From Diphasiastrum complanatum (taxonomy: Eukaryota; Streptophyta; Lycopodiopsida; Lycopodiales; Lycopodiaceae), in assembly GCA_029204225.1 (NCBI GenBank), contig CM055100.1, positions 54,745,597-54,809,596 of the forward strand: 64,000 bases of DNA. Reading direction: 5' to 3'. Below, in pieces: positions 1 through 11,806 of this stretch. The notes under the pieces were generated by a model. The model did not search any database. It was not told where the DNA came from and worked only from the letters and a program-made list of their open reading frames with translations. Each line of letters starts with the position of its first letter. Within the stretch, counting starts at the first letter, position 1. The translations under genes were made by a program, and so were the position numbers.

Positions 1-620
1 TTTGCGTCTACTAGTTGATTTGTTAGTGAGGGTATAGTTTCATGGTGGTAGTAAGCATGTTGAACTCATTGTTGTCAACATTACCTATAGGTGCTTGTAA
101 GTGTCTGATTGGAGATTAAATTAGCTAGATCAGAGGATAATTGTCTCATGGTGGTAGTAAGATTTTCATGGCCATGTCACTCATGTGGTCCACGTGTGTA
201 CAAGTCAGTTGGTAAAGAGTGTGGGAGACTCTTTTTATGAATAATGTATTTATTTGATTCTTTGTGTTGCCAAATTGGGTGATTTGGTGGTGTGCTTCAA
301 TGTGAGTCAATAGAATGATAGCAAGGACATGCATGACATGGACACTCTAGAACATTGCTATAGATTTTGTATCCTACACTCCCACCACATTTGAGCTCAA
401 GGGAGAGTGCTAAAGGTATATAAGCTTAAATGGAATTATGATCAACATGTTGGTTGCTGACATGTTATGGACATTTTAGGACATTGCTACAGGTGTTTTA
501 TTGTACATGCCCCCCACATTTGAGCTTAAGGGAGAGTGGTAAAAGTATATAATCAATTAAGATTACAATGCACATGTTGATTGTTGACATGTGCTTCTGA
601 TTGTTGACATGTGCTTCTGA
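1..620. repeat. Intergenic region with local direct duplications
   Basis: No convincing gene is present. A block at about 334-425 (GGACA...ACATTGCTA, then CACATTTGAGCTCAAGGGAGAG, then GTATATAA) recurs in diverged form at about 459-552, a period near 128 bp. The phrase TTTCATGGTGGTAGTAAG also occurs near 35 and, with small changes, near 147. A perfect 20-bp tandem duplication sits at 580-599 and 600-619. The purine-rich AAGGGAGAG boxes resemble LTR-retrotransposon polypurine tracts, but no LTR is delimited. Confidence 0.5.
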
Positions 621-2892
621 TTGTTGGAAAACTCCCAGAATTCCAACATTTTCTTTTTGCATTGATTACTAGCAATGGTTCTATACTACAAAAAATTTCA
701 CATTTTTGTAACAAATGGTTTGACAAATGTCAAAAAGGTATGCCTAAATTTCCTAGAAGACTTAACTATACAAGTCTATTATGTTTTTGGTATATATGTT
801 GTATAAAAAGTAAGTCATTTATACCATAATGTACCTCTGGATATGCTTTGCCTAAATTTCTCATTTTGAAATGCATTACTTTCCAAATGATCACAAATAT
901 GCTTTTTATCCAAGGATTCACTTAAACCAAAAACCTTGACCAATAGTATTGAATCCTTTGACCACGAGGAATGAGTTAGTGATGATTCTACATGCATCCA
1001 TTGGTGAGAATACTATGCATGAGGAGTTTTTGAGTTTTGTAGAGGCTAAGGATAGCTAACATCAATGAGAACCTTGCTTCAAAGATAACAAGTTACAATT
1101 CTAGATTAGATTACAATTGTTGTGATATCATAGTTACATGCTACGGTAGTCTAATTTGAGTTTTGTTTGCTCCATAGCGCTCTTGAGCTCCTCCATCACC
1201 TTGTTGGTTTGTGGATGCTAGTGATTTGTTGATTGCGTTTTGATTTGCATTTATCACTAGATCCCTATTCTTCACAAGTTTAAACACATGTAGTTTGTTT
1301 TATGTCCACTCAAATTAGCTAATATAAAAGTATAAGTCTTTGTTAAATTTAATGTTCTGACTTGAGCTCTATATAGTTGAACTTATGATTTATTTTAGAA
1401 AAGCTTAGTTTTATGTGATTCTAATTCTTCATGTAAAAAATTTCAAATATGATATCAAAGAGTGACTTAAATTTAATACAATTTAGAAGTGGAAAATAAT
1501 TTCTCCAACCTTTCATAACCATGTCATGGGAAAAGATGAAAAGATCCAAGTTATCACCCCAGTACCAAGCACGTTTTTCAATGAAGATAACATTACAACA
1601 AGCAAATATTGATAAGATAGTATAAACCAAGGAAGATTTTGACACACGTGAACTTCTAAATCTTCCGAAATAATCTCCAAACACAATAGAGTTAAGGACA
1701 TTGGCATATGAGGTTAAAAATTATATAAGGACCATAATTGGAGAATACCTCATGAGGAGCTTCAACCTTGACTAAGTAAATGATTATAAATTATTTGCCA
1801 CCTCCAAATGAGAATATGAGAATAGTAGTATGAATGATGAGTAGACAATTATATTGTTACATAAAAGACATTAGTTCTATAAACTAGTAAATCATTAGGT
1901 GTTATACCAATACCATTGTTCGGGAAAGCCGACATAGTCCAAGAATGGAACCAGCATCTTTTCTCAAAAACCGGCATGGCAAAAATTGTACAAGATTTTA
2001 TATGTCATAAATCTTGGGTTTATAGGGGAAAACCGGCAAGTAAGAGCTTGTCACTCAATAGAGGCCGAAAAACTTTTTCACATATCGGTTTTTGGAGTGC
2101 AACCTCAAAAAGGTTTCCGAACATTGTACCAATACATTGAGAGAGAATAATTCTATAAACTAGTACTATGTCAGTACTATGTGCTTTTTAGAACTGTACT
2201 TGGTGGGTAAGACAAATAAGAAGATGTATTTGTGTGTTGAGATGGTTCCTTTCTAGAATAATGAAGGCAAAGTGCATTAACCACCTAATTAACCAAGAGA
2301 TTGATTTCAAATTGGATTCAATCTATTCTTTATGTTGCAAAGATCAATTATTTGAAAGTTGACAAAGGTTTACCTTTTAGTAGTCAAATTGAAGATTGGG
2401 GTAAGTTGAAGATTTAATAATAAAAATATCATGCAACTTGAATACGTGAAGGAGAAAATTGGGTCTACATAAAAGAAGAGCACGAGCACTCCTTCCCCCC
2501 ACCCTATTGAGGACAAAAGAGTCCTTGATGGCTTTAGAGAGGCATACCTTCAGCTTACGTCCAGATTGTAAACCGCCACCCTGGAAATGTTGTAGCACTT
2601 GCTTGCTAAAGGGATAGTAAAATGATAAGAGCTGCTAAAAGTTTGTGTATTGTTAGTGTTTCGCACGTCTTTTTCAGAAAGAGAAAAAATTTTTATGTGA
2701 CTATTGCCTCTTGCTGCTAATTACGCGGCCTAATATCATCCGAAGGCTTTGCTATCCTCTCTGACTGTGTGTTGGTCCATTTGATCCCTCTATCGGTATA
2801 GCAACAAGGATAGAAAATAGATTCATTAACGTGGACAGCTTTGAAGCTGTGCCAATTGGTCTGACTAATAATCAGAAAAAATATATAGCTGA
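621..2892. other. Gene-free AT-rich stretch
   Basis: Short open frames occur on both strands but none has a recognisable family, a splice-site pattern or a composition that suggests coding. I see no transposon protein here. It lies upstream of the tandem repeat and the ARM-repeat gene. Confidence 0.4.
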
Positions 2893-3362
2893 ATTAATGT
2901 ATTTTACTAGAAGACGTAAGAACTTAGTTCATGATCATAGTCAAGTAGCGCTTCATATGTTGTGAGCACATTGATGTATTTTTTACAGAACACATATAGA
3001 ACTTAGTGCATGCTATAGTCAAATAGCGAATCATAAGCTGTAAACTGATTTATGTATTTTACCAGAACAGATATAACACTTAATGCATGATCATAGTCCA
3101 GTAAATAAAGCTTAAGGTTGTGAACTGATTGATCTAGTTTACTAGAACATATACCGGACTTACTGGATGAAAATAGTTAAGTAGAGATTCATAGGTTGTG
3201 AACTCATTGATGTCTTTCACCAGAAGATATATAGCACTTAGTGCATGATCATAGTCAAGTAAAGCTTGATAGGTTGTGAACTCATTGATGTTTTTCACCA
3301 GAAGATATATAGCAAATAGTACATGAGCATAGTCAGGTAGAGCTTCATAGGTTCTGAACTCA
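2893..3362. repeat. 78-bp tandem repeat, six diverged copies
   Basis: Copies start near 2893, 2971, 3049, 3129, 3207 and 3285. The period is 78 bp except for one 80-bp unit between copies 3 and 4. Shared words are TTGATGT, ACCAGAA, GCACTTAGTGCATGATCATAGTC and TTGTGAACTCA. Because 78 is a multiple of three, the minus strand stays open across copies 4-6 and reads as a 26-residue repeat (INEFTTY...ALSAIYLLVK). That frame has no ATG start, so I call it a minisatellite rather than a gene. It ends about 340 bp before the first supported exon of the ARM-repeat gene. Confidence 0.8.
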
Positions 3363-3690
3363 TTTCTGACCGGCACCTTTGCAGATCTACAGAAACTCAA
3401 CAAAGTTGCAGTAATCCTCTTGCTCCAGGTGCTGCACTACAAGAATAAATTGGTATCTTCCCAATACAACAGGCTAAAGGCAATTCCACTACTAATACAC
3501 GTTAATGGTGGGTGAAGCATGAATATTTAGAGTGTAGACCTTGTGTTGTATTACGGATATCTTCCAGATCATTTGTCAGTGATCATCGTTTCCAGAATTA
3601 GCGATATAATGTTCCTCGACTCGTTCACCTGATGTACTTTTTCTATTAAAATGGTGCTTGTGTATTGAAAATTTTGCATGCTACAATATT

Positions 3691-3700
3691 GTTTTGGCAG
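3691..3700 (+). other. Probable 5'-UTR intron acceptor of the ARM-repeat gene
   Basis: The sequence GTTTTGGCAG follows a T-rich stretch and lies 23 bp before the first in-frame ATG. The sequence 3601-3690 contains stop codons and intron-like composition, so transcription probably starts further upstream. The donor is not identified. Confidence 0.45.
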
Positions 3701-3723
3701 TGTTGAGGCTCAAGAGTGATTTA

Positions 3724-6399
3724 ATGAAGAAATCGGGCTTAACTCATGTCGTCTCTGCTGTAAGATTCGCGAATCAGACGGAAGAACACAAGGATGTTGA
3801 AGCAGGAAACCCGGTGAATAAGAAGGAGCATGCCCCCTTGAAAAGCGAAGGAGGGATTGTAAGCGACGAAGATTCCCTGTCCCCCGTGTACCGTAGCGAA
3901 GCATCGATCTCGGGAAAATCAGTAGCTAATGCAATCACAAGTGGCCCTAGAAGCCAAGAAGAGCAGACGCCTGATCCCGAGGATCCACAATCGAAGCGCA
4001 AAGAGCAGAAAACTAAAGCCACAGATCGAAGGAAGAGTGGGCGTGCACCAGAGCAGCAATTGACGCGGTTAGCATTGCAACTCGGGGTGCTGGAGAAGAC
4101 AGCAAGCCAGTTGGGCGTGCTCGCATTTGTGTGGGCGACAGTTGTGTTGCTGGGAGGATTCATAGTTGCTATTCGCCCATACGACTTTTGGGTGGTTTCT
4201 GCAATTTTGATCACTGAGGGAGCCCGTGTCTTCAGTCGGAGCCATGAATTGGAGTGGGAGCATGCAGCAGCGCGATCCATCTCCATCCATGATCGTGTGA
4301 TAAAAATAGGCTCCAAGGTTTTCATAAATAGCTCCAAGGCATTCCGTGAAACCAAAGAAGCTTTGCGATCTTTCTTACAACGATGGAGCGTCCAGTTAAA
4401 ACAGGATAAGATCAAACCGCAACCTCAAATTGTGCGTCCAAAAGTTCTACCGGGAGGAAATTCCAAGCGCACATGGTCTCTGGTGGCCATTTCTTTGTTC
4501 CTTCTCGAGAAATTACTTGATGCAAGGAGGATAAGCGCTCTGTTGTACTACCTGCAACTTTTGTCAGCGGGAGTGTGCATAGGGCTTTCTGTCTCACGCC
4601 TCATTAATCAGAAATTCTACAGCAATGTGGATCCCTTTCTGAATCTGAGGCCAGCTTTGCTTATATTTTATTCCTTGGCGCTCGCCGAAGCATCCGTTTT
4701 TCTGATTGAGAGGGGATACTGGGAGTATGAGATCAATTTCAGAAAACTGTTGCTCAAAGTTCATTCTAGCTGCCATCTCCATAAATCTGACCTAATAATG
4801 GTGAAACAGTTTTTCTACGATGTGTATTCGACGTGCTTGAATGGCAGCGTCTTTAATGGATTGGATATGGATCTCGTTGAGTATAGTATTGAAAAGCTTC
4901 ACTCAGATATCGCTACCGAGCAGGTGGGGAGTGTGAGGATCCTGGCAGTGTTAGCTGATCAAGATGAATTTGCTGATGATGCGATGAGAAGACTTGAAAC
5001 CACACCTGCTGTTCTTCCTCGGTTGCTGGAAATGATCACATGGAAGAAGGAAGAAGAGAATGAGATTCGATTAGCAGCAGCGAGGATCATTCGCCTCCTT
5101 GCTCATCATGACAGCAATCGCTTCCGGATTGTTGCAATACCTGGAGCTCTGGAAGGAATCACCTCACTTTTGGTATCAGAGAAGAAAGGCGTCGAGAGAG
5201 TGAAAGCCCATGAGAAGGAATTGGATTTCAAGGAGTTGAAGCTGTTGGGTTTGCGCATTTTGAAAAATCTGGCGGAAGAATATACAAATCGCCCTCGAAT
5301 CGGAGGAATTCACGGCCTCCTTCCCATGATCGTCTCCTACATTGAGGTCGAAAACAGGCCAGAAATTAGCCCCGAGGATGACCAGATTGACATCAACATC
5401 CTCATCAAGTCTCTACAGGTTTTGCGATTGCTTTCCACTGCCACAGGACTCTCTGGTAAAGCCCTTAGGGAAATCATTGCAGAAGCAGTGTTTCTGTTGG
5501 GATACCTCCGCGATATTCTAAATTTTGGAGGATCGGAAGATTTGGAACCCATCTTACAGGAATATGCAGTGGACATCCTCACAAGCTTAGCGTTAGATGA
5601 AACACTAAAAGAGAACATCGGCCGCACAGGTGGGATCATTAGCAGCCTGCTTACCCTTTTACTCTCTCCAGAATCTGAAGGAGATGGGAGGAAGCGAGCA
5701 CTACGTGTAAGAGCAGGCGAAACACTGAAACTTCTCGTTTTACAACATTCAAAGAACTGCCATCGTCTGCTCACAGTTAGAGGATTCTCTGACGGCATAG
5801 GTCAAAGCAACATTCTCAAGAGACTGACAGAACTGTTTCAGCAAGACTCTGAATTGGGAATATGTGCAGTTAAGATCGTGAGAAGTGTCTGCAAATATAA
5901 TGTCAGCGAGGCTGAGCGAGCACACATCGCGGCCTTGGCGCCATCTTTACTAGAGAAGACTCTTCAGGAGACTGGTAAGATGCAAGAAGCTACTCTGGGA
6001 TTGGTCTCTCGAATCGTTTCCCTTCTACAAGCTCATGAATACAACGACATGTTCGCACAAGAATTTGACAGAAGAGCCCTGCTAGCAAAGCTAATGAGTT
6101 TCATAGGCAATCTCAAGCTATCCACTAAGCTACCCAAAATTCGTCGTCATACTCTAGAGCTAGTCACAGCTCTGATGACACAAGACGAGTTCTTTCTTGA
6201 CGAGTTCAAAAACGCAGATCTGGAGACGCACTTGCAAACGATTTTGGAGACCACCTCAGAAGTGGAAAATTTCTACACGTTCTCAGGGACGCTTGGATTG
6301 AACCGTCACACACAGACAATGGAGGAGCTTGTGGAGATAGCTAGGATGCAACTCCGTAGATATAGAGATAGAGAGAATGATATTCGCAAAACTGAATGA
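3724..6399 (+). CDS. Membrane-anchored ARM-repeat protein (plant family)
   Basis: An uninterrupted 891-residue reading frame. The open frame extends upstream to 3658 only through a TTG codon; the first in-frame ATG is 3724. A good splice acceptor (TTTTGGCAG, ending 3700) lies just before it, so a 5'-UTR intron is likely. Residues 1-110 are charged and probably disordered. Hydrophobic segments lie near 130-172 (LGVLAFVWATVVLLGGF...YDFWVVSAILIT), 249-262, 272-292 and 310-328. From about 380 to 830 the protein is helical with armadillo-like Leu/Ala spacing (for example RLAAARIIRLLAHHD). This architecture matches a plant group annotated as ARM repeat superfamily (relatives of Arabidopsis At5g18980 and At3g06210, and rice BLE2-like proteins, as I recall). 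The molecular role is unknown. A role as a membrane-tethered scaffold is inference. No frameshift or stop is seen. Confidence 0.85.
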   Translation: MKKSGLTHVVSAVRFANQTEEHKDVEAGNPVNKKEHAPLKSEGGIVSDEDSLSPVYRSEASISGKSVANAITSGPRSQEEQTPDPEDPQSKRKEQKTKATDRRKSGRAPEQQLTRLALQLGVLEKTASQLGVLAFVWATVVLLGGFIVAIRPYDFWVVSAILITEGARVFSRSHELEWEHAAARSISIHDRVIKIGSKVFINSSKAFRETKEALRSFLQRWSVQLKQDKIKPQPQIVRPKVLPGGNSKRTWSLVAISLFLLEKLLDARRISALLYYLQLLSAGVCIGLSVSRLINQKFYSNVDPFLNLRPALLIFYSLALAEASVFLIERGYWEYEINFRKLLLKVHSSCHLHKSDLIMVKQFFYDVYSTCLNGSVFNGLDMDLVEYSIEKLHSDIATEQVGSVRILAVLADQDEFADDAMRRLETTPAVLPRLLEMITWKKEEENEIRLAAARIIRLLAHHDSNRFRIVAIPGALEGITSLLVSEKKGVERVKAHEKELDFKELKLLGLRILKNLAEEYTNRPRIGGIHGLLPMIVSYIEVENRPEISPEDDQIDINILIKSLQVLRLLSTATGLSGKALREIIAEAVFLLGYLRDILNFGGSEDLEPILQEYAVDILTSLALDETLKENIGRTGGIISSLLTLLLSPESEGDGRKRALRVRAGETLKLLVLQHSKNCHRLLTVRGFSDGIGQSNILKRLTELFQQDSELGICAVKIVRSVCKYNVSEAERAHIAALAPSLLEKTLQETGKMQEATLGLVSRIVSLLQAHEYNDMFAQEFDRRALLAKLMSFIGNLKLSTKLPKIRRHTLELVTALMTQDEFFLDEFKNADLETHLQTILETTSEVENFYTFSGTLGLNRHTQTMEELVEIARMQLRRYRDRENDIRKTE

Positions 6400-7880
6400 A
6401 CTCAAACCTAATCTCCTCATCAATCAGCACAAGGATGATGAGATCTGACAAGCTGCTTTCAAGCTTTATGCTGTATTGACTGCATGACTACCCAGAAGCT
6501 GCTGTGGCTTAATGTGATGCAACCCTTCTGAAACAGAGGCTAAAAGATAGGTTAGTCAAACAGAATACGGGACATTGTACAAGAATACGTAATGCTAATA
6601 AGTATTGATGAGTCCATGTGCTAGGGATTTGTTAGAGTTTGGAGACCGTTAAAGAACAATTCCCTAGTGCATTAACTAGTTCATTCTGAATGTAGACTGG
6701 TATGGTCTTTGAGCTACTTAGCTCTCTTATTATGTAGTATTTTCTGCAGATGTTAATGCAATCTAATTCAGTTGAGTTCACTCAATGCTGGGCTCTTCAA
6801 TATTTAACTTTAATTAACTTGATATACGTTTTGCTATGTTCTGTATCTGCAATAATACAGACTGGTATAGTCTTTTAGCTGCTTAGATCTGTAAAGTAGT
6901 AGGTCTGATTCTGCATGTCAGAACTATGGCTGCTTTTTCACAAGGAACTTTTGATCAGTTCCTATATAGGAAAAACGTGGAATTTCCTGGTTTCACACGA
7001 TTTTTCTTAGTTAAAATGTGTATTTGGACCCCTTTTAACTAGGAAACCTTTTTTCCTAGTTAAAAAATGCATGTGCATCAATTGCAACTAGGGAAAAACC
7101 TTATTTCCTGGATACATTTCTACCATTTTTAAATCAGAATATTTTTTTCCTAGTTACAAAATGTATGTGTCTCAATTTTATATAAAAAATCATTTTATTT
7201 TCAATATACATTTTAAATTATAAAATAGTTTTCTTAGATATTATAACCCCACTCATATTTCTTAGTCTCATTAAATTAATTGGTAATAGGCTAGTATTTT
7301 TTTTCACCATCTTTATAACATGGGCATCGACACTTTGTTTTCATTTGCCCCCTATAGCAATTAACAAGTTCATTGAATGCTTGTTCACAATCTCTAGAAC
7401 TAAAAAGTCAAATCAAGGTGTCCAAAGATTTGTAGCCCCTACCTTGATCCAAAAGGTTACAAGTCCCTGGTCCTTTTATTTTTTTAAGAGAGGAAAAAAA
7501 GAACTAGTTTCAAAAGGCACCATTGACTCCGTTAAGAGTAGAGGGTTAATGAGGACATTCCCTTAGATATGACGTCAACAATATTGACATTTGGAGTGCG
7601 TCATGGACATCAGAGATCATTTTGAAGGTATTTTAAAGGCTAGATTTTGTCGAACATTAAAGTGAAAGGTGAAATCATTTTCATATGCATCAATTTCAAC
7701 CTCAAGTTAAAAAGTAGAAACATCAAAAAATTACAAATATATTTTTTTACTATTGGGCATTGTAGCAAGGTTGAAATATTATGCTAAAGCAACTCAAAAA
7801 ATAGATAACAATCATAGTGAAATTTTGAAAATTCTTTAACAAGAAGAATTTGTTTAATATACAAGGAGCTTATGACCACT
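6400..7880. other. 3' flank of the ARM-repeat gene and gene-free AT-rich DNA
   Basis: No coding signal is seen. About 6400-6800 is probably 3' UTR and terminator region, with no decisive polyadenylation signal picked. At 7033-7046 and 7052-7065 there is a perfect 14-bp inverted repeat (TTTTAACTAGGAAA and its complement, 5-nt spacer). Related TTTCCTAGTTA words recur up to about 7160, which suggests a small decayed foldback repeat. Confidence 0.4.
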
Positions 7881-8785
7881 TCATATATGACTAGAGATTG
7901 CCAATTCACTGATCAACTTAGAGTAAGCTTGTGTTTACGACATTTAAGTAGATTCGATTTTATGTCTACACAAAAGATAGCTTGATTTTGGTCCCTATGA
8001 CTTGACATAGAATATTTAAGCTCGTCGATCTGAATTTTAGAACATTAAGATTGCTTGAATTCGATGTCAATCAATCAAGATATATTTTGGCATGGATTAT
8101 ACGATTTTTCTCATAAAGTGATGAAATATGAGGAATGTCAAATTTATGAGCTTCAAACAGCTCAAATTTCATGCCTATCACTCAAAATATCTCAAATATG
8201 ATGCCTAATATGCGATTTGGTCTTTATAATTTAACATAATTCACGAAGCAATCAAACTTGACCAATCTCAATATTAAGACACTCGGATTGTTCAAGTTCA
8301 ACTCATTATTGATGGAATTGCTCCATATTTGTTGAGAGAGCTCAAATTGATTTCTATCTATCGAGATAACTTGATTTTGATGCCTACAAGCAAGAAAGCT
8401 ATATTTTGGTCCTCATCTCTAAAAATGGCTCATTGAGCAATGAAAATTGACCAATATCGTGTTTAGTACCTTTAGATTGTTCGAGTTTCAACCTCTTATC
8501 GATAGAATCGATCCCTACCACACAAGATGTCCCATATTTGATGTCACTTGAGATCACTCAATTTTGGCCTTTATCACTCGAGATGGTCTGTTGAGTAATT
8601 AAATCAAGGGAATCTTGAGTTTAAGACAATGAACTAGCTCAAATTTCATACATATAATAACATAGCTCAAATTTAATGCACAACATGTGATTTTGGTCCT
8701 CATCACTCGACATGGCTCATTGAGAGATCAAAGTCAACCAATATCAAGTCTATCACATTTAGATTGCTTGAGTGTAATCCCTTAT

Positions 8786-9076
8786 TGATATTTTGTTTGA
8801 TATTATCCTAGAATCTTCATTAGAAATCTTCTTCTGATTATTTGAGTTTATGTAACCAACGTTATCACACTGAGCGACTATAAGCTAATCACTTCAAGCA
8901 TTGTACTCACTATTATCGTATTAATCATAGTACAAATTTCAGTCCCACTCATGTATTGTTTCATTGTGCATTTTTCTGAATCATTCATTTTGAATATTTT
9001 GCTGTTGTTTGTGGCGCTTCTGATCCTACACCAAGCTCATTCACTAGCTTCCGCTCATTCCTACTGATTTACGGCA
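8786..9076 (+). mobile_element. Truncated 3' part of a copia LTR
   Basis: This segment matches, with divergence, the last 290 bp or so of the LTR at 48536-49245. Shared landmarks are TAGAATCTTCAT, ATCTTCTTCTGAT, TATCAC, TTGTACTCA, CATTGTGCATTT, ATTTTGCT, TGTGGCG and CACTGATTT/TACTGATTT, ending in GGCA against GACA. The 5' portion and the rest of the element are absent. It is embedded in the 7.9-10.9 kb repeat field. Confidence 0.7.
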
Positions 9077-9219
9077 CTTTCATCACCCTTTAATTGGATG
9101 TGTCTCACATTAAGATTGTTCGAGTTTGATAACAGCTCATCAATGGAATTGACCCCTATCACTTGAGATAACTCAAACTGATGTCTATCACTTGATATAG
9201 CTTTAACTTGATGGCTATT

Positions 9220-9278
9220 ACTTGAGGTAGGTCAATCTTAATTTTGTAACTCAAGATTAAGATTGACCTATCTCAAGT
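9220..9278. repeat. Foldback: 22-bp arms, 15-nt loop
   Basis: Arm 9220-9241 (ACTTGAGGTAGGTCAATC...) is the reverse complement of 9257-9278 with one mismatch. It lies inside the repeat field and uses its CTCAAGT/ACTTGAG vocabulary, so it may have formed by local inversion of repeat units. Confidence 0.7.
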
Positions 9279-9584
9279 AATTGCGATAATTTTTAAGTTG
9301 CAACATTCGAGATTGTTCGAGTTTGACCTCTTATCAATGGATTTTTTCCCTATCACACAATATAGCTCAAAGTTGATGTCTCCTATCACTCGAGGTAGAG
9401 AGATTTTGGACCTTACACTCAAGATTATCCATTGAGTGGTCAACTTCAAAGAATCTTGAGTTTAGGAAATGTGAGTGGCTTGAATATGATCCTACATGCA
9501 TGTGAAACAACACAATTTTGGTCCTTATCACTTGACGCATGTGAGAGAACATCGATTTTGGTCCCTGTCACTTGACATTGCTCA

Positions 9585-9712
<128 letters not shown>

Positions 9713-11806
9713 ATCCCCTTATCTCTGATAAACTTTGGGGACAATTAGCAAGTGAGATGACAAATTGATCAGTGTAAAATTGAGCAAAGTAGGTGCACTA
9801 TCAATATTAATCCAGCCTGCACCCACAACGGTCAAATGAAATGCAAGATGCCACCGAATTGATCCGGATAAAAGATTGATCTACCATGAACTGCTGGATG
9901 TTGCAACAGAATTGTGAGTTGTGCCTATTAAATCTTCATGAGTTTGAAAGAATTGAAGAGGCTAGCCATGTAATGATGCACATAGGCACAAATATCACAA
10001 GATTATAGTTGACCTTGTCACAGACAATGAATAGCGATCATTGAACTTGAGATTACTTGAGATTGGCCCCTTGTTGATGGAATTGACCCCGATGACTCGA
10101 AATTCAATCTAATGTCTCTAAATCATTGATCCAAAAAACTCAATAATTAACTGATATCTGCAATTCACATGGTCTTGCAACTCAACGTGATGTCCACCAT
10201 GTGATTTAGATCATTATTGAGATGGCTCAATTTTGGGCTTGACATTCGAGATGCCTCATCGAGTGATCGAATTTAAAGAATTTTTATCTTGGGAAATTTG
10301 GATAGGTCAAATTCAATGTCTAATACGACTTTTTTTTCCTTATCACTCGACATAGTTGATTGAATGATTGAACTTGATCAATCCAAAGTTTTGGTACAAT
10401 TAATTTTAATCCCTTATGCATGGAATTGTCTCTTGTCACTCTAGATAGCTCAAATTCAATATGTCGATTACTCGCGATAGTTTGGGTATGATGCATACAT
10501 ATGAGAAAACTCAATTTTGGTTCATGCTACTTTACATGGCTCATTGATTCATCCTTATTGTCCAACATCGGGTTTAGTACATCCAAATTGCTCAAGTTCC
10601 AATGCTTATTGATGATATTTGATTCCAATCACATGAGATAGCTCAAATTTGCTACCTATAACTAAGATACGTGAATTTTAGCCTTTATCACATGAGATTG
10701 TCCCTTGGGTGATGAAGTTAGAGAAATATTGACTTACAACCGTTCCACGTATTCCTTGCACAACCCCTTGAGCATAAACAATTCCAATCTCAACTTTAGA
10801 ACATTCCAATTACTCGAGTTTGATCTCTCATGGATAGAATTGGTCCTTATCACTTGAGATAACTGAAACTAATGTCTATCACTTGAGATAGCACAAATTT
10901 GATATCACAATAACTCAATAATCTGACATGGCTTGTTGAAAGCCAAGAAAATGGGCTTGGTTCAGGCTGGCGTGAGGAAGTTGCCACAAGAGCAAAATCA
11001 GCAAACCAATGACAAAGAACTATGGTCAGAAGTAGCAGATGATTCTTGAAGGTAGCAACGCGCGGCCGACCTATCTAGTAAGAATAGCGGTAAGATCTTG
11101 TCACATGCACCCTCGAATAAGTCGTCGGTCAGGGATCATCCAGGCATACCTGTTGAGACGTATCTTGAGGCAGAATCAACCTAGAGGCAAGAAAGAGACC
11201 AAGAGAAATCAGCTGCCACCCTCAAGCCGCCATCGCAGTGTGTGAAGGCAATCATGATGATGCACATGGGTCGTTGTCTCCTACTGCCATCATTGTCTGC
11301 TCCAAATTGTTCATTGTAATCTTCCTTGTAGTTGAGAACTCTAATATGCATTTGGTTCCAAACTTAGGCTCAAACTTAGACCCAAAAAAAATGCTTGGGA
11401 CCTACAAAAATGCCATATGTACTACTGACCCCGGCGGCAGCATTAATGAGCATCAATTTTTTTCGCGCTCTTTCATTCTCTCCCTCCTCCGTTTTCCTCT
11501 ACTGCGTCATGGTAACTTTGCCCTCTCACTCCTGCTTCATCTTCCTCTGCTGCATCGCGTGCTTCCTATTGATTCCTTGTCCACGACTGGTTGTTTCATC
11601 TTTGTCCACGGGCGTCTGTGCATGCTCGAATTGAGGTGTTCTTCATTTGTTGGAGTGATTGTCAGACTGCGCATCACAGTGAGTGGTTTTTTGTCCATTA
11701 TCGCTTTTCCATTCACTGCAAAATTTATCCATTAACAGTTGCGCAACCGAGAAAATTGGTGAGGGAGAATTAGAACCCACCTGCAGAGCTGCATTCATTG
11801 TGGTAA

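Noticed and set aside
3134-3403. 89-codon minus-strand frame with a 26-residue repeat as a protein-coding gene
   Set aside because: It lacks an ATG, is made only of the tandem repeat, and breaks at the 80-bp unit. Kept as a repeat and a finding.
3429-3445. CACTACAAGAATAAATT resembling a CACTA transposon terminus
   Set aside because: No opposite terminus, target duplication or subterminal repeats nearby; a single match of this length in AT-rich DNA is weak.
3774-4415. 213-codon frame antisense to the ARM-repeat gene
   Set aside because: Shadow of the real gene; no conserved motif, and composition follows the sense strand's codon pattern.
11238-11735. 165-codon plus-strand frame before the 11807 ORF
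   Set aside because: Hydrophobic, low-information translation with no recognisable domain or splice pattern. It may be transcribed UTR but coding is not supported.
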